DNA of 30,701 bases from Candidatus Thioglobus plumae (GCA_910595815.1 CAJVCM010000065.1:1-30701); one strand, 5' to 3'; counted from the stretch's first letter, positions 1 through 8,643 are shown. Program-made: numbers and translations. Notes: generated by a model from the sequence alone, not told the origin.

Positions 1-128
1 GATTCACCTTGGGCTAGCGATTTTTTAATCGCGTCAAAAAAATCATTAGTAATAGATAAGGCTTGATTATGCGTCACACCAATTTTTTCAACCAATAAAT
101 CGGCGATGTCTTTCTTAGTAACTGACAT
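1..128 (-). CDS. ihfA: Integration host factor alpha subunit, N-terminal part (cut by window edge)
   Basis: The 42 residues visible (MSVTKKDIADLLVEKIGVTH...) match the N-terminal helical region of IHF/HU-family proteins, and the position directly after pheT is the usual place of ihfA. IHF-alpha pairs with IHF-beta to bend DNA sequence-specifically in replication, recombination and transcription. The ATG shares one base with the pheT stop codon (TAATG), so translation is probably coupled to pheT. The DNA-binding beta arms lie outside the window. An HU-type protein is the alternative; the pheST context argues for IHF-alpha. Confidence 0.85.
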   Translation of the reverse strand, partial: MSVTKKDIADLLVEKIGVTHNQALSITNDFFDAIKKSLAQGE

Positions 129-2491
129 TATCTTTGGGTTGCTGAAAATTTTGTTTGCATCAACGCCAGCACTTCTGACACTTGGGCGTTCACCTGATCA
201 TCGCTAAGCGTTTCCTCAACCGATTGATAGCTTAAATTGAGTGCAACACTCTTCTTGCCAGATTCGATGTTCTCACCAGCATAAACATCAAACAAATTAA
301 CATCAACCAAATAAGTTTGATTGAGTGAGCGAATACTAGTAATTAGATCATTTGCTGGGATATTTTCATCAATAACCAGTGCGATATCTCGCGCTGCCTT
401 TTGATAGGCAGAAAATGCATGGTACTTAGCAACACTGCCTTGTTGTATGCTGGCTAAATCTAATTCAAACAAATAGCATTTTGATAAAGACAATTGCTTT
501 TGCGCATGGGGTGCTAATGTACCTACCCAACCCACGGCGTTGTCGTTTAATAAGATTTGCGCTGTTTGCCCCTTTTGAAGGGTAGGATGCTCAGCAGCTT
601 TAAATGTAAATGTATTAGTCGTTAATGATAGTAATGACTCAACGTCAGATTTAATATCATAAAAATCAAGCGCTTGTGTCTCATTCGACCACTGATCATC
701 AAAACGATTACCAGTAATTACACCTGCAATTTTTTGTGATTGCTCCTCAGCCTTAATGCCCTCAAAACACAATCCTATCTCAAAAAATCTAGCATTGGTA
801 TGGCCACGCCTCTGATTTGATTCAACTGTTTGTAATAACCCCGCCCAAAGCGATGAGCGCATGGTCGACATATCGGCTGATATTGGATTACTCAAGGTAA
901 TTTTTTTTGCACTTGGGTCGATCAAATCTTGGTACTGCTCTGAGACAAAACTATAAGTAATTACCTCTTGATATCCACGATTAACCAAGCCTTGAGCGAT
1001 ATCATATTTATCAATTACTGATTCTGAGATGGCATTAATATTGGCATCTAAAGAGAGTTTTTGTACTGGTAACTTATCATAACCATAGAGTCTCGCAAGC
1101 TCTTCAATTAAATCTGCAGGTATGCGAATATCAAAACGGAAACTTGGCGGGATGATCGTCCACGATTCATGGTCTTTGCTGCTAATTTCAAAATCAAGGC
1201 TGGTAAATTTCTCTTCAATCCAATCAGCTTCAAGCTCAAAGCCAAGAATCTTCTGAATTTTAGCTTTAGTGATTGTAATCGGGCTGAGTGCTGGCAATGC
1301 AGAATCATCAATGCATTCGCTAATATCGCCAGCCTGACCGCCACAAATTTCAATGACTAGTTGGGTGGCACGTTGCATTGCTGTGTGCGTCATGTTGAAA
1401 TCAACACCACGCTCAAATCGCAATGAAGACTCGGTATGTAAGCCGTAATTTCTAGCCTTTCCAGCAATAGATACCGGCTCAAAAAACGCACTCTCTAATA
1501 AAATATCTGTCGTGTTGGTCTGTGTAGAGCTGCCCATACCACCCATAACGCCAGCAATTGCTAAAGCGTTAGCATCGTCTGCAATAACCAAAGTATCGGC
1601 TTTAAGCGCTATCGTTTGTTCGTTTAATAACTCGATTTTTTCACCGTCATTGGCCATTCTAACGCTGATATTGCCACTGATTTTCGATAAATCAAAAGCA
1701 TGCATTGGTTGGCCTAACTCAAGCAATACAAAGTTAGTAATATCAACCACTGGAGAATGTAGCGCCTGACCAGAACGTGTTAATTTTTTAGCCATCCACT
1801 GTGGTGTTTCCACTGTGTTATCAATACCTTTTACAACTCTAGTTAAGTATTTAGGGCAGGCCTGTGTATTGCTAACACTAGCATTTATTGTTTCGTTAAT
1901 TGTTGAAGCTACCTCAAAGGTTGGCATCTCAAGTGATAGGTTGTAATTAGCACAAACCTCACGCGCTACACCCAATACAGAAAAACAATCACCACGATTT
2001 GGGGTGATATCCAGCTCAATAATGTTGTCATCTAAATCAAGATGCTCTCTAATGCTTTGACCAATAGGTGCGTCATCATCTAACTCGGTAATGCCGTCTG
2101 AAGATTCTGACATGCCGAGCTCTGAATCTGAACAAATCATGCCGAATGATTCAACGCCACGTAATTTAGCTTTTTTAATTTTTAAGCCACCGGGCAGTTT
2201 AGCACCAACGGTTGCAACAATCACTTTTAGATCGGCACGAATATTACTAGCACCACAAATAATTTGCAAGGAGTCACCCTCACCTACATCAACTTGACAT
2301 AGGTTCAATTTATCAGCATCTGGGTGTTTTTCACAACTAACAACCTGACCAACAACTACCTTGCTAAAAGCTGGGGCGACGCTCTCAATGCCATCCACTT
2401 CTAGACCAGCCATGGTTAAGCTATCAGCAAGCTCGTTATCGCCTACCTTTGGGTTTGCCCATTCTCTCAACCAAGATGATAATACGTTCAT
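128..2491 (-). CDS. pheT: Phenylalanine--tRNA ligase beta subunit
   Basis: The beta chain of the cytoplasmic alpha2-beta2 enzyme that charges tRNA-Phe. The 787 residues are close to the usual ~795. Visible in order are an EMAP/OB-type tRNA-binding domain (about 40-150, with HPDADKL near 56), the B3/4 editing region (about 210-385), a B5 domain (about 400-475) and a C-terminal ferredoxin-fold anticodon-binding domain (about 695-787, SAYQKAARDIALVID). It begins 9 nt after the pheS stop and overlaps ihfA by one base, as expected for the pheS-pheT-ihfA operon. No strong Shine-Dalgarno sequence precedes the ATG. Confidence 0.98.
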   Translation of the reverse strand: MNVLSSWLREWANPKVGDNELADSLTMAGLEVDGIESVAPAFSKVVVGQVVSCEKHPDADKLNLCQVDVGEGDSLQIICGASNIRADLKVIVATVGAKLPGGLKIKKAKLRGVESFGMICSDSELGMSESSDGITELDDDAPIGQSIREHLDLDDNIIELDITPNRGDCFSVLGVAREVCANYNLSLEMPTFEVASTINETINASVSNTQACPKYLTRVVKGIDNTVETPQWMAKKLTRSGQALHSPVVDITNFVLLELGQPMHAFDLSKISGNISVRMANDGEKIELLNEQTIALKADTLVIADDANALAIAGVMGGMGSSTQTNTTDILLESAFFEPVSIAGKARNYGLHTESSLRFERGVDFNMTHTAMQRATQLVIEICGGQAGDISECIDDSALPALSPITITKAKIQKILGFELEADWIEEKFTSLDFEISSKDHESWTIIPPSFRFDIRIPADLIEELARLYGYDKLPVQKLSLDANINAISESVIDKYDIAQGLVNRGYQEVITYSFVSEQYQDLIDPSAKKITLSNPISADMSTMRSSLWAGLLQTVESNQRRGHTNARFFEIGLCFEGIKAEEQSQKIAGVITGNRFDDQWSNETQALDFYDIKSDVESLLSLTTNTFTFKAAEHPTLQKGQTAQILLNDNAVGWVGTLAPHAQKQLSLSKCYLFELDLASIQQGSVAKYHAFSAYQKAARDIALVIDENIPANDLITSIRSLNQTYLVDVNLFDVYAGENIESGKKSVALNLSYQSVEETLSDDQVNAQVSEVLALMQTKFSATQR

Positions 2492-2500
2492 ATTCTGCGC

Positions 2501-3514
2501 TTATTTGAATTGTTTTAAGAAACGAATGTCGTTCTCAAAGAAAAGTCTAAGATCATTCACGCCGTATCTAAGCATTGCTAAGCGCTCCACACCCATACCA
2601 AAGGCAAGGCCGGTGAATTCTTCTGCATCAACATCAACTGAATTTAAAACATTGGGGTGTACAACACCACAGCCCAACACCTCTAACCAGCCCGTTTTCT
2701 TACAAACACGGCAGCCTTCACCACCACAGATAACACATTCGATATCGGCTTCTGCTGAAGGCTCAGTAAAAGGGAAGTAAGAAGGACGAAAACGTACTTG
2801 AAGATCTTCTTTTTCAAAATAAGCACGTAAGAAATCAATCAACAAGCCTTTAAGCTGTGCAAAATTGGCATCTTTATCGACTATCAGGCCTTCGACCTGG
2901 TGGAACATTGGCGTGTGCGTGATATCAGAATCACAACGATAAACTCGACCCGGTGCAATAATGCGCAGTGGTGGTTTTTTGTTTTCCATGGTGCGAATTT
3001 GCACTGGGGAAGTATGCGTTCTTAAGACCGTGCTTTCATCAAAATAAAAGGTGTCGTGCATGGCACGCGCCGGATGATGCTCGGGGATATTAAGCGCAGT
3101 AAAATTATGAAAATCGTCTTCAATCTCAGGGCCCACTTCTACTTCGAAGCCATTTTTTGCAAATAGGGACTGAATACGATTTAAAGTAATGGTGACTGGG
3201 TGTAAACCACCCATCTCAACATTTCTACCTGGAAGAGAAACGTCGATCTTTTCTTTCAAAAGACGCTTTTCTAATTCCAGGGTTTCTAAATGATTTTTTC
3301 TATCAGTTAATAGGTTTTGTAGGTTAACTTTAGCCTGATTAATGGCTTCACCCATCTTAGGTCTCTCTTCCTTTGATAGCTTGCCTAAGCCTTTCAAAAG
3401 AGCAGTTAGTTCACCTTTTTTACCTAAAAACTTGACCCGTAAATCGTCAAGCTCTTTTAAGCTTTCTGCTGCAGCGATTGACGCTTTAGCTTGATCAAGA
3501 ATCGTGTTAATCAT
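2501..3514 (-). CDS. pheS: Phenylalanine--tRNA ligase alpha subunit
   Basis: The catalytic alpha chain of PheRS, a class II synthetase. Residues 1-90 are the charged N-terminal coiled-coil arm. The catalytic domain follows, with MHDTFYF (152-158), motif 2 (about 188-209, GRVYRCDSD...FHQVEG) and motif 3 (about 305-315, FGMGVERLAM). A cysteine-rich turn, CVICGGEGCRVC (260-271), is common in many PheS proteins. At 337 residues the length is normal. It lies 56 nt downstream of rplT, and that gap holds a hairpin that may set its expression relative to the ribosomal genes. Confidence 0.98.
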   Translation of the reverse strand: MINTILDQAKASIAAAESLKELDDLRVKFLGKKGELTALLKGLGKLSKEERPKMGEAINQAKVNLQNLLTDRKNHLETLELEKRLLKEKIDVSLPGRNVEMGGLHPVTITLNRIQSLFAKNGFEVEVGPEIEDDFHNFTALNIPEHHPARAMHDTFYFDESTVLRTHTSPVQIRTMENKKPPLRIIAPGRVYRCDSDITHTPMFHQVEGLIVDKDANFAQLKGLLIDFLRAYFEKEDLQVRFRPSYFPFTEPSAEADIECVICGGEGCRVCKKTGWLEVLGCGVVHPNVLNSVDVDAEEFTGLAFGMGVERLAMLRYGVNDLRLFFENDIRFLKQFK

Positions 3515-3532
3515 TTTAGAATTAAATTTGGT

Positions 3533-3562
3533 AAAAGGCCGCAGGAAAACCTACAACCTTTT
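3533..3562 (-). terminator. Hairpin between rplT and pheS (attenuator or partial terminator)
   Basis: Read on the minus strand, two 13-nt arms (3550-3562 and 3533-3545) pair around a TTTT loop. Three of the pairs are G-U wobbles, so the structure is only continuous in minus-strand RNA, the sense of transcription here. Only about four U residues follow, so termination would be weak. E. coli pheST is controlled by attenuation with a leader peptide. No phenylalanine-rich peptide fits into this 56-nt gap, so partial termination or an RNA-processing site is more likely. Confidence 0.45.
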
Positions 3563-3570
3563 TATATAAT

Positions 3571-3939
3571 TTACTTAGCGGCTGCTGCGATTGCGGCCTT
3601 AGCTTGGTCTGCAATCTGTGCAAAAGCGGCTTTATCAAAAATCGCAATATCTGATAATACTTTACGATCGATTTCAATACCTGCTTTATTTAAACCGTCA
3701 ATCATTCTTGAGTAGCTTAAACCGTTATTACGTGCTTCTGCGTTAATACGAACAATCCAAAGTCTACGGAACTGACGACGTCTTTGACGACGGTCACGAT
3801 ACGCATATTGGCCCGCTTTGATTACTGCTTGCTTGGCAACACGGTAGACTTTTGATCTTGCTCCGTAATAACCCTTAGCTTTCTTTAAAATTTTCTTATG
3901 TCTAGCGTGCGCCTGCACACCTCTTGATACTCTTGCCAT
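3571..3939 (-). CDS. rplT: Large ribosomal subunit protein bL20
   Basis: A very basic protein of 122 residues starting MARVSRGVQAHARHKKILKKAKGYYGARSKVYRVA, the classic bL20 N-terminus, followed by the globular C-terminal domain with RLWIVRINAEAR and LSYSRMIDGLNKAGIEIDRKVLSDIA. bL20 binds 23S rRNA early in 50S assembly. In bacteria it also represses its own operon by binding the leader ahead of rpmI. AGGAG precedes the ATG at good spacing. It is 15 nt downstream of rpmI. Length is typical (118 in E. coli). Confidence 0.98.
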   Translation of the reverse strand: MARVSRGVQAHARHKKILKKAKGYYGARSKVYRVAKQAVIKAGQYAYRDRRQRRRQFRRLWIVRINAEARNNGLSYSRMIDGLNKAGIEIDRKVLSDIAIFDKAAFAQIADQAKAAIAAAAK

Positions 3940-3954
3940 TTTCTATACTCCTAT

Positions 3955-4152
3955 TTAACTGTACGGTAACATTTTACGAACCATTGGTACATCTGCCTTC
4001 TCAACAGTGTCCGGTGAACGTAAGCTACGTTTTCTAGAAGTACTCTTCTTTGTCAGAATATGACGCAAGTGAGAGTGTTTACACTTGTAACCACCACTGG
4101 CAGTTTTCTTGAAGCGCTTTGCAGCACCTCGGTTGGTTTTCATCTTTGGCAT
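3955..4152 (-). CDS. rpmI: Large ribosomal subunit protein bL35
   Basis: A 65-residue basic protein, MPKMKTNRGAAKRFKKTASGGYK...HLRHILTKKSTSRKRSLR, which is the bL35 signature at full family length. Its AAGGAG ribosome binding site (4159-4164) touches a small hairpin (4164-4176), and further upstream lies an extended RNA structure (4233-4297). This suggests translational control of rpmI-rplT by bL20, as known for the equivalent E. coli operon. It is followed 15 nt later by rplT. Confidence 0.98.
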   Translation of the reverse strand: MPKMKTNRGAAKRFKKTASGGYKCKHSHLRHILTKKSTSRKRSLRSPDTVEKADVPMVRKMLPYS

Positions 4153-4158
4153 AATTTT

Positions 4159-4297
4159 CTCCTTGTCCTTTGGACATATTTAACTACTCTTACGAATAGT
4201 TTGTTATATTAAAAGAAACAATAAAACGTAGATTAGGTAAGGTGTCCAGTCGTAGACAATGTATTTGTATACGACAAGGCTGAACAACAAGGCCTAA
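4159..4297 (-). promoter_or_regulatory. Candidate bL20-responsive leader ahead of rpmI
   Basis: The 157-nt infC-rpmI spacer is strongly structured in minus-strand RNA. An outer stem TTAGG/CCTAA (4293-4297 with 4233-4237) encloses a hairpin GTCGTA/TACGAC (4270-4275 with 4249-4254, loop 4255-4269). Just before the rpmI start, TGTCC (4172-4176) pairs locally with GGACA (4164-4168) next to the AAGGAG site. The same TGTCCA (4171-4176) can instead pair with TGGACA upstream (4243-4248), a pseudoknot-like contact. L20 leaders with long-range pairing to the rpmI ribosome binding site are known in gammaproteobacteria. Assigning this one is inference from position and pairing. Confidence 0.5.
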
Positions 4298-4309
4298 TTT
4301 AATGTTTCG

Positions 4310-4840
4310 TTACTTCTTTTTTGATTTGGGTGCCAGCATCATGCCTAGCTGACGACCCTCCATCTTTGCCTTTTGTTCTACATTGGCAAATTCTTCTGTA
4401 TCTTTCTCAATTCTATCTAGCATTTCCATGCCTAGTTCTCTGTGTTGCATTTCGCGTCCACGGAACCAAATACTAACTTTAACCTTGTCACCATTTTCTA
4501 AAAATTTAACCAAATTTCTAAATTTAATTTGATAATCACCCTCTTCGGTACCTGGGCGATATTTAATGGTTTTAACAGTGTTTTTCTTTTGTTTTCTTTT
4601 TTGATCACTCAGCTGCTTTTTTTGTTCATACAGAAATTTACCAAAATCCATAATTTTACAAACAGGAGGTTCAGCGTTTGGAGAGACCTCAACCAGGTCC
4701 ATTCTGGCGTCTTTTGCCATCTCTTTTGCTTTACTTGTGTTTACAACACCAGCTTGATCGCCATTAGCGTCAATTAACCGAACCTCTGAAACTCTAATAT
4801 TATCGTTAATTCGAGTTTTTACTTTATATGGTTTTTTAAT
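4310..4840 (-). CDS. infC: Translation initiation factor IF-3, AUU start
   Basis: The 30S-binding factor that prevents premature subunit joining and checks the start codon. From the first in-frame ATG (4720) the protein would be only 136 residues and would lack the conserved N-terminal domain. The frame stays open upstream and encodes KVKTRINDNIRVSEVRLIDANGDQAG, an obvious IF-3 N-terminus. The best start is ATT at 4840, 7 nt after GAGG (4851-4848), giving 176 residues (E. coli 180). AUU starts are the known basis of infC autoregulation. VSPNAEPPVCKIMDFGKFLYE and the C-terminal RGREM segment confirm identity. It starts 2 nt after the thrS stop. ATT at 4843 is possible but sits too close to the ribosome binding site. 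Confidence 0.95.
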   Translation of the reverse strand: MKKPYKVKTRINDNIRVSEVRLIDANGDQAGVVNTSKAKEMAKDARMDLVEVSPNAEPPVCKIMDFGKFLYEQKKQLSDQKRKQKKNTVKTIKYRPGTEEGDYQIKFRNLVKFLENGDKVKVSIWFRGREMQHRELGMEMLDRIEKDTEEFANVEQKAKMEGRQLGMMLAPKSKKK

Positions 4841-4842
4841 AA

Positions 4843-6735
4843 TTATTCCTCTTTAACTAATTTTATAAACGCTTCTATCGACATAGAACCTAAATCCTCA
4901 CCGCCGCGTTTACGCACTGAAATCTCATCGTTTTCCATTTCTCTACCACCCGCCACTAAAATATACGGATAACGTTGCATGGAATGCTCGCGTATTTTAA
5001 AGCCTATCTTCTCATTACGCAAGTCCGAAACGACTCTAAGTCCTTGTTTTTTTAACTTTTTATTAACATCGACAACAAAATCATGCTGTTTTTCAGAAAT
5101 ATTCAGAATAACCGCTTGAATTGGTGCCAGCCAAGATGGAAATGCACCTTCGTAATGCTCAATCAAAATACCGACAAATCTTTCCAACGAACCCACGATC
5201 GCACGATGCAGCATTACTGGGGTTTGCTTTGTGTTGTCTTCAGCAATATATTGAGCATCTAGACGCTCAGGCATTGAAAAGTCAACCTGCAGGGTGCCGC
5301 ATTGCCATTCACGATCTAAACAATCTTTGAGCACAAACTCGATCTTAGGGCCATAAAAAGCACCTTCACCTTCTTGTAAATCCCACTTAATGCCTTTAGC
5401 GTCTAATGCTTCGGCTAGCGCCGCTTCCGCTCGATCCCATACTTCGTCTGAACCCACGCGATTTTCAGGGCGTGTTGAAAGCTTAATATCAACATTATCA
5501 AAACCAAAATGCTTATAAACATCAAAGGTTAAATCAATGAAAGTGGATACTTCGTCTTGAATTTGATCAGCCGTACAAAAAATATGCCCATCATCTTGCA
5601 CAAAGTTACGCACACGCATAATGCCGTGTAATGTGCCTGACGGCTCGTTACGATGGCACGAGCCAAACTCAGCCAAACGTAGTGGTAAATCACGATATGA
5701 CTTAAGGCCTTGATTGTAAATTTGAATGTGTGCCGGGCAATTCATTGGCTTTACTGCGTAGTCACGATTCTCACTACTAGTAGTAAACATGGCGTCGCCA
5801 AATTTGTCCCAATGACCTGATTTTTCCCAAAGGGTTTTGTCAATTAACTGTGGTGTATGCACCTCTTTATAATCATTGTCTCTAAATATAGTGCGCATAT
5901 ATTGTTCAACGATTTGATACAGCGTCCAGCCTTTTTCATGCCAAAACACCATACCAGGCGCTTCTTCTTGCATGTGAAACAAATCTTGAGTTTTTCCGAT
6001 TTTACGATGATCGCGCTTTTCAGCCTCTTCTAATCGGTGCAAATGTGCCTCTAGATCTTCTTTAGTTGCCCACGCTGTACCGTATACACGCTGTAGCATT
6101 TCATTATTAGAGTTACCACGCCAGTACGCACCAGCAAGTTTCATCAATTTAAAAGCTTTAAGTCTTGAGGTTGATGGCACGTGCGGGCCGCGACACAAAT
6201 CAATAAAATCGCCCTGCTTGTATAAAGACAAAGTTTGATCAGCAGGAATAGACTCAATAATTTCCGCCTTATAGTGCTCGCCTTTGGCCTTAAAGAGCTC
6301 AATCGCCTTATCACGAGACATTTCACTACGCTCAATCTTAAGACTTTGCTTCACCAGCTTTTTCATGTTTTTTTCAATCTGAGCCAAGTCAGCTTCTGAA
6401 AAGCCATCTTTATATGCAAAGTCATAGAAAAAACCATTATCAATCACCGGGCCAATCGTTACTTGCGCCTCAGGATAAAGCATTTGGGTGGCTTGTGCCA
6501 AAAGGTGCGCGGTAGAATGACGAATCACTTCCAAGCCCTCTTCATCCTTAGCAGTAATAATCGAAACACTAGCATCTGCCTCAATCAAATACGAAGCATC
6601 TACCATCTCGCCATTCACCTTACCAGCAAGCGTAGCCTTCGCCAAGCCAGAGCCAATAGATTTGGCTACTTCAAAGACAGTTAATGCCTGGTCAAAAGAT
6701 TTTTCGCTACCGTCTGGCAGAGTGATAATTGGCAT
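4843..6735 (-). CDS. thrS: Threonine--tRNA ligase
   Basis: A class II synthetase that charges tRNA-Thr in the cytoplasm; 630 residues against 642 in E. coli. The order is a TGS domain (about 1-60), then an editing domain with HSTAH (73-77) and CRGPH (181-185) as the zinc-type deacylation site. Next is the catalytic core with MNCPAHIQIY, RLAEFGSCHRNEPSG and the Cys/His zinc ligands, and last a C-terminal anticodon-binding domain (about 530-630). It opens the thrS-infC-rpmI-rplT-pheST-ihfA operon. No clear Shine-Dalgarno sequence is seen before the ATG. Confidence 0.98.
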   Translation of the reverse strand: MPIITLPDGSEKSFDQALTVFEVAKSIGSGLAKATLAGKVNGEMVDASYLIEADASVSIITAKDEEGLEVIRHSTAHLLAQATQMLYPEAQVTIGPVIDNGFFYDFAYKDGFSEADLAQIEKNMKKLVKQSLKIERSEMSRDKAIELFKAKGEHYKAEIIESIPADQTLSLYKQGDFIDLCRGPHVPSTSRLKAFKLMKLAGAYWRGNSNNEMLQRVYGTAWATKEDLEAHLHRLEEAEKRDHRKIGKTQDLFHMQEEAPGMVFWHEKGWTLYQIVEQYMRTIFRDNDYKEVHTPQLIDKTLWEKSGHWDKFGDAMFTTSSENRDYAVKPMNCPAHIQIYNQGLKSYRDLPLRLAEFGSCHRNEPSGTLHGIMRVRNFVQDDGHIFCTADQIQDEVSTFIDLTFDVYKHFGFDNVDIKLSTRPENRVGSDEVWDRAEAALAEALDAKGIKWDLQEGEGAFYGPKIEFVLKDCLDREWQCGTLQVDFSMPERLDAQYIAEDNTKQTPVMLHRAIVGSLERFVGILIEHYEGAFPSWLAPIQAVILNISEKQHDFVVDVNKKLKKQGLRVVSDLRNEKIGFKIREHSMQRYPYILVAGGREMENDEISVRKRGGEDLGSMSIEAFIKLVKEE

Positions 6736-6762
6736 GATTAAAGTATCAAAATAAAAGGAATT

Positions 6763-6791
6763 ATTTTACCTTGATGTGACCAATATTTTAA
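6763..6791 (-). promoter_or_regulatory. Candidate promoter of the thrS operon
   Basis: On the minus strand TTAAAA (6791-6786) and TAAAAT (6768-6763) are separated by 17 nt, 28 bases upstream of the thrS ATG. This would give a short leader of about 20 nt. The -35 box is weak, so the call rests mainly on the -10 box, the spacing and the need for a promoter in this gap. Confidence 0.35.
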
Positions 6792-6880
6792 GGGTTATTT
6801 AAGATACTCATTTAAATCAGTTTGATGTTTTTTTTAATGATGAAAAAGCAAATAAAATACAACAATAAGGCAGTATTTAA

Positions 6881-6925
6881 AATTCACCCTAGGATGGTCT
6901 CGCTCTTGGCTAAAGCCAATTCACC
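6881..6925. repeat. GC-richer intergenic block with 8-bp direct repeats and a hairpin
   Basis: This is the only distinctive part of the 213-nt recJ-thrS spacer (6736-6948). AATTCACC occurs at 6881-6888 and 6918-6925. Between them lie GGTCTCGC and the inverted repeat TTGGCT-AA-AGCCAA (6906-6919). The block is clearly richer in G+C than the AT-rich flanks. No T-run follows the hairpin on either strand, so it is not a standard terminator. The plus strand could encode a 15-residue peptide from 6894, for which I see no support. No second copy exists in the window. Confidence 0.4.
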
Positions 6926-6948
6926 TTCTATGAAATTTTAGACTCTAA

Positions 6949-8643
6949 TTAAATAGGATTAATTTTCTCAACCATTAGTTGTAATGAAGTGTTGCCACGC
7001 CAGATATTGATTGACAATTTATAAGCCACTTCAGCTTGTGTTGAATCAATTGGTGCTTGGAAAAAGGCAATAGCGTCATGCACTTGATTGCTGTCTTTGA
7101 GTTTTAACCGACATTTTAGGTGTTTTTCTCCCACAACTCTTTGCTCGACTATTTCAAATTCACCGGTAAAAATTGGCTCCTCAAAGCCTTGCCCCCAAGG
7201 CCCTGCATCTTGCAAAATTTGTGCGTTATTTAGCGAAATGTCAAACGCTTCAAGTTCGCCATCAGTTAATAATTCAATCTTTGGTATTTCATTATTAAGA
7301 TGCGCTTTGATGCCATCATGGAAAGCTCTTTTAAACATGTAAAAATCTTCTGATTTAATGCTCAATCCCGCCGCCATCGCATGACCACCAAATTTTAAAA
7401 TCAAGCCTGGATTGTTACGGTCAACCAAATCGAGTAAATCTTTAATATGTACACTGGGAATTGAGCGAATAGAGCCTTTTAGAAAATGGCCAGATTTTGC
7501 AAATACTGCTACGGGGCAGTGATAATCCTCTTTAAGTTTACCTGCAACAATGCCGACAATGCCTTCGTGCCATGTAGGATCATACAAGCTGAGTGCAAAC
7601 TTAGCTTCTGAGACATCTTGCGCATCAACAATTACTTGCGCTTCATCTTGAATGCGTGTTTGCTCGTCTTTGCGTTTTTGGTTAAAGTCTTCAAGCTCTT
7701 GAGCATAACGCCTAGCATCGCTCATGTCGTTGGTTAATAAACATTTAATACCGCGAGATATATCACTCAAACGCCCTGCAGCGTTTAAACGTGGGCCTAC
7801 GGCAAAACCTAAATCACTGGCTTGTAAGGTTTGCGCAGGGCGATTGGCAATCTCTAGTAGCGCTAGAATGCCTGGCGCACATTGTTTGGCCTGGATACGT
7901 TTAATACCTTGATCGATTAAGATTCGATTATTTTGATCAAGCTTTACCACGTCTGCCACTGTGCCGAGTGCGACTAAATCAAGCACGGTGCGTAGATCTG
8001 GCGCGGGTATGCCATACTTAGTAAAATATTGCGCTTTATTAAGATGGGTTTTAAGCGCTGAAAATAAATAAAAACACACACCAACACCGGCCAAATTTTT
8101 GCTCAAAAATTCACAACCTTCAAGGTTAGGATTGATAATTGCATCTGCCTCAGGCAGCTTATCACTCGGTAAGTGATGATCGGTGATGATCACTTGAATA
8201 CCTGATTCTTTAGCCAGCTTACTACCCTCAAAACTAGAAATACCGTTATCAACGGTGATGATTAAATCAGGTTGTTTGGTTTTAATAGCAAGTTGAACAA
8301 TCTCTGGCGACAAGCCGTAGCCATGCTCAAAACGATTCGGCACTAAAAAATCAATATATTTAGAGCCCATCATTCGTAATGATTTTACCGCTACGACAGA
8401 TGCAGTTGCGCCATCGCAATCAAAATCACCAATGATTAAAATACGTTTTTGATCAGTTAAAGCTTGCTCTAATAAAGTCAGTGCTTGTTCTAATTGATCA
8501 AATTTTGGCGTTAATAAATGAGATAAATTTAAGTCTAATTGCGATTCACTAACCCCACGAGCAGCATAGATATTTTTTAAAAAACTGGAAATATCGTCCG
8601 AATAAGACTCGAATAAGGTTCGATCTATCGCCCTACTTAACAT
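6949..8643 (-). CDS. recJ: Single-stranded-DNA-specific exonuclease RecJ
   Basis: A 5'-3' ssDNA exonuclease of the DHH family acting in RecF-pathway recombination, mismatch repair and base-excision repair; 564 residues (E. coli 577). Metal-binding motifs are visible: GDFDCDGATA (72-81), ITVDNGIS (129-136), ITDHHLPSD (153-161) and, in the DHHA1 domain, the GGHAMAAG motif. The C-terminal OB-like domain is present. Its start lies 11 nt inside the preceding DUF1566 gene, so it is the last gene of a fully overlapping chain and is probably translated by coupling. Confidence 0.97.
   Translation of the reverse strand: MLSRAIDRTLFESYSDDISSFLKNIYAARGVSESQLDLNLSHLLTPKFDQLEQALTLLEQALTDQKRILIIGDFDCDGATASVVAVKSLRMMGSKYIDFLVPNRFEHGYGLSPEIVQLAIKTKQPDLIITVDNGISSFEGSKLAKESGIQVIITDHHLPSDKLPEADAIINPNLEGCEFLSKNLAGVGVCFYLFSALKTHLNKAQYFTKYGIPAPDLRTVLDLVALGTVADVVKLDQNNRILIDQGIKRIQAKQCAPGILALLEIANRPAQTLQASDLGFAVGPRLNAAGRLSDISRGIKCLLTNDMSDARRYAQELEDFNQKRKDEQTRIQDEAQVIVDAQDVSEAKFALSLYDPTWHEGIVGIVAGKLKEDYHCPVAVFAKSGHFLKGSIRSIPSVHIKDLLDLVDRNNPGLILKFGGHAMAAGLSIKSEDFYMFKRAFHDGIKAHLNNEIPKIELLTDGELEAFDISLNNAQILQDAGPWGQGFEEPIFTGEFEIVEQRVVGEKHLKCRLKLKDSNQVHDAIAFFQAPIDSTQAEVAYKLSINIWRGNTSLQLMVEKINPI

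Noticed and set aside
2361..2780. Open frame of 139 codons on the plus strand opposite pheS and pheT
   Set aside because: It lies wholly antisense to two conserved genes, spans their junction and has no recognisable domain or ribosome binding site.
6894..6941. Tiny plus-strand peptide MVSLLAKANSPSMKF
   Set aside because: Fifteen codons in an intergenic block, no ribosome binding site; the sequence is better treated as a possible non-coding repeat.
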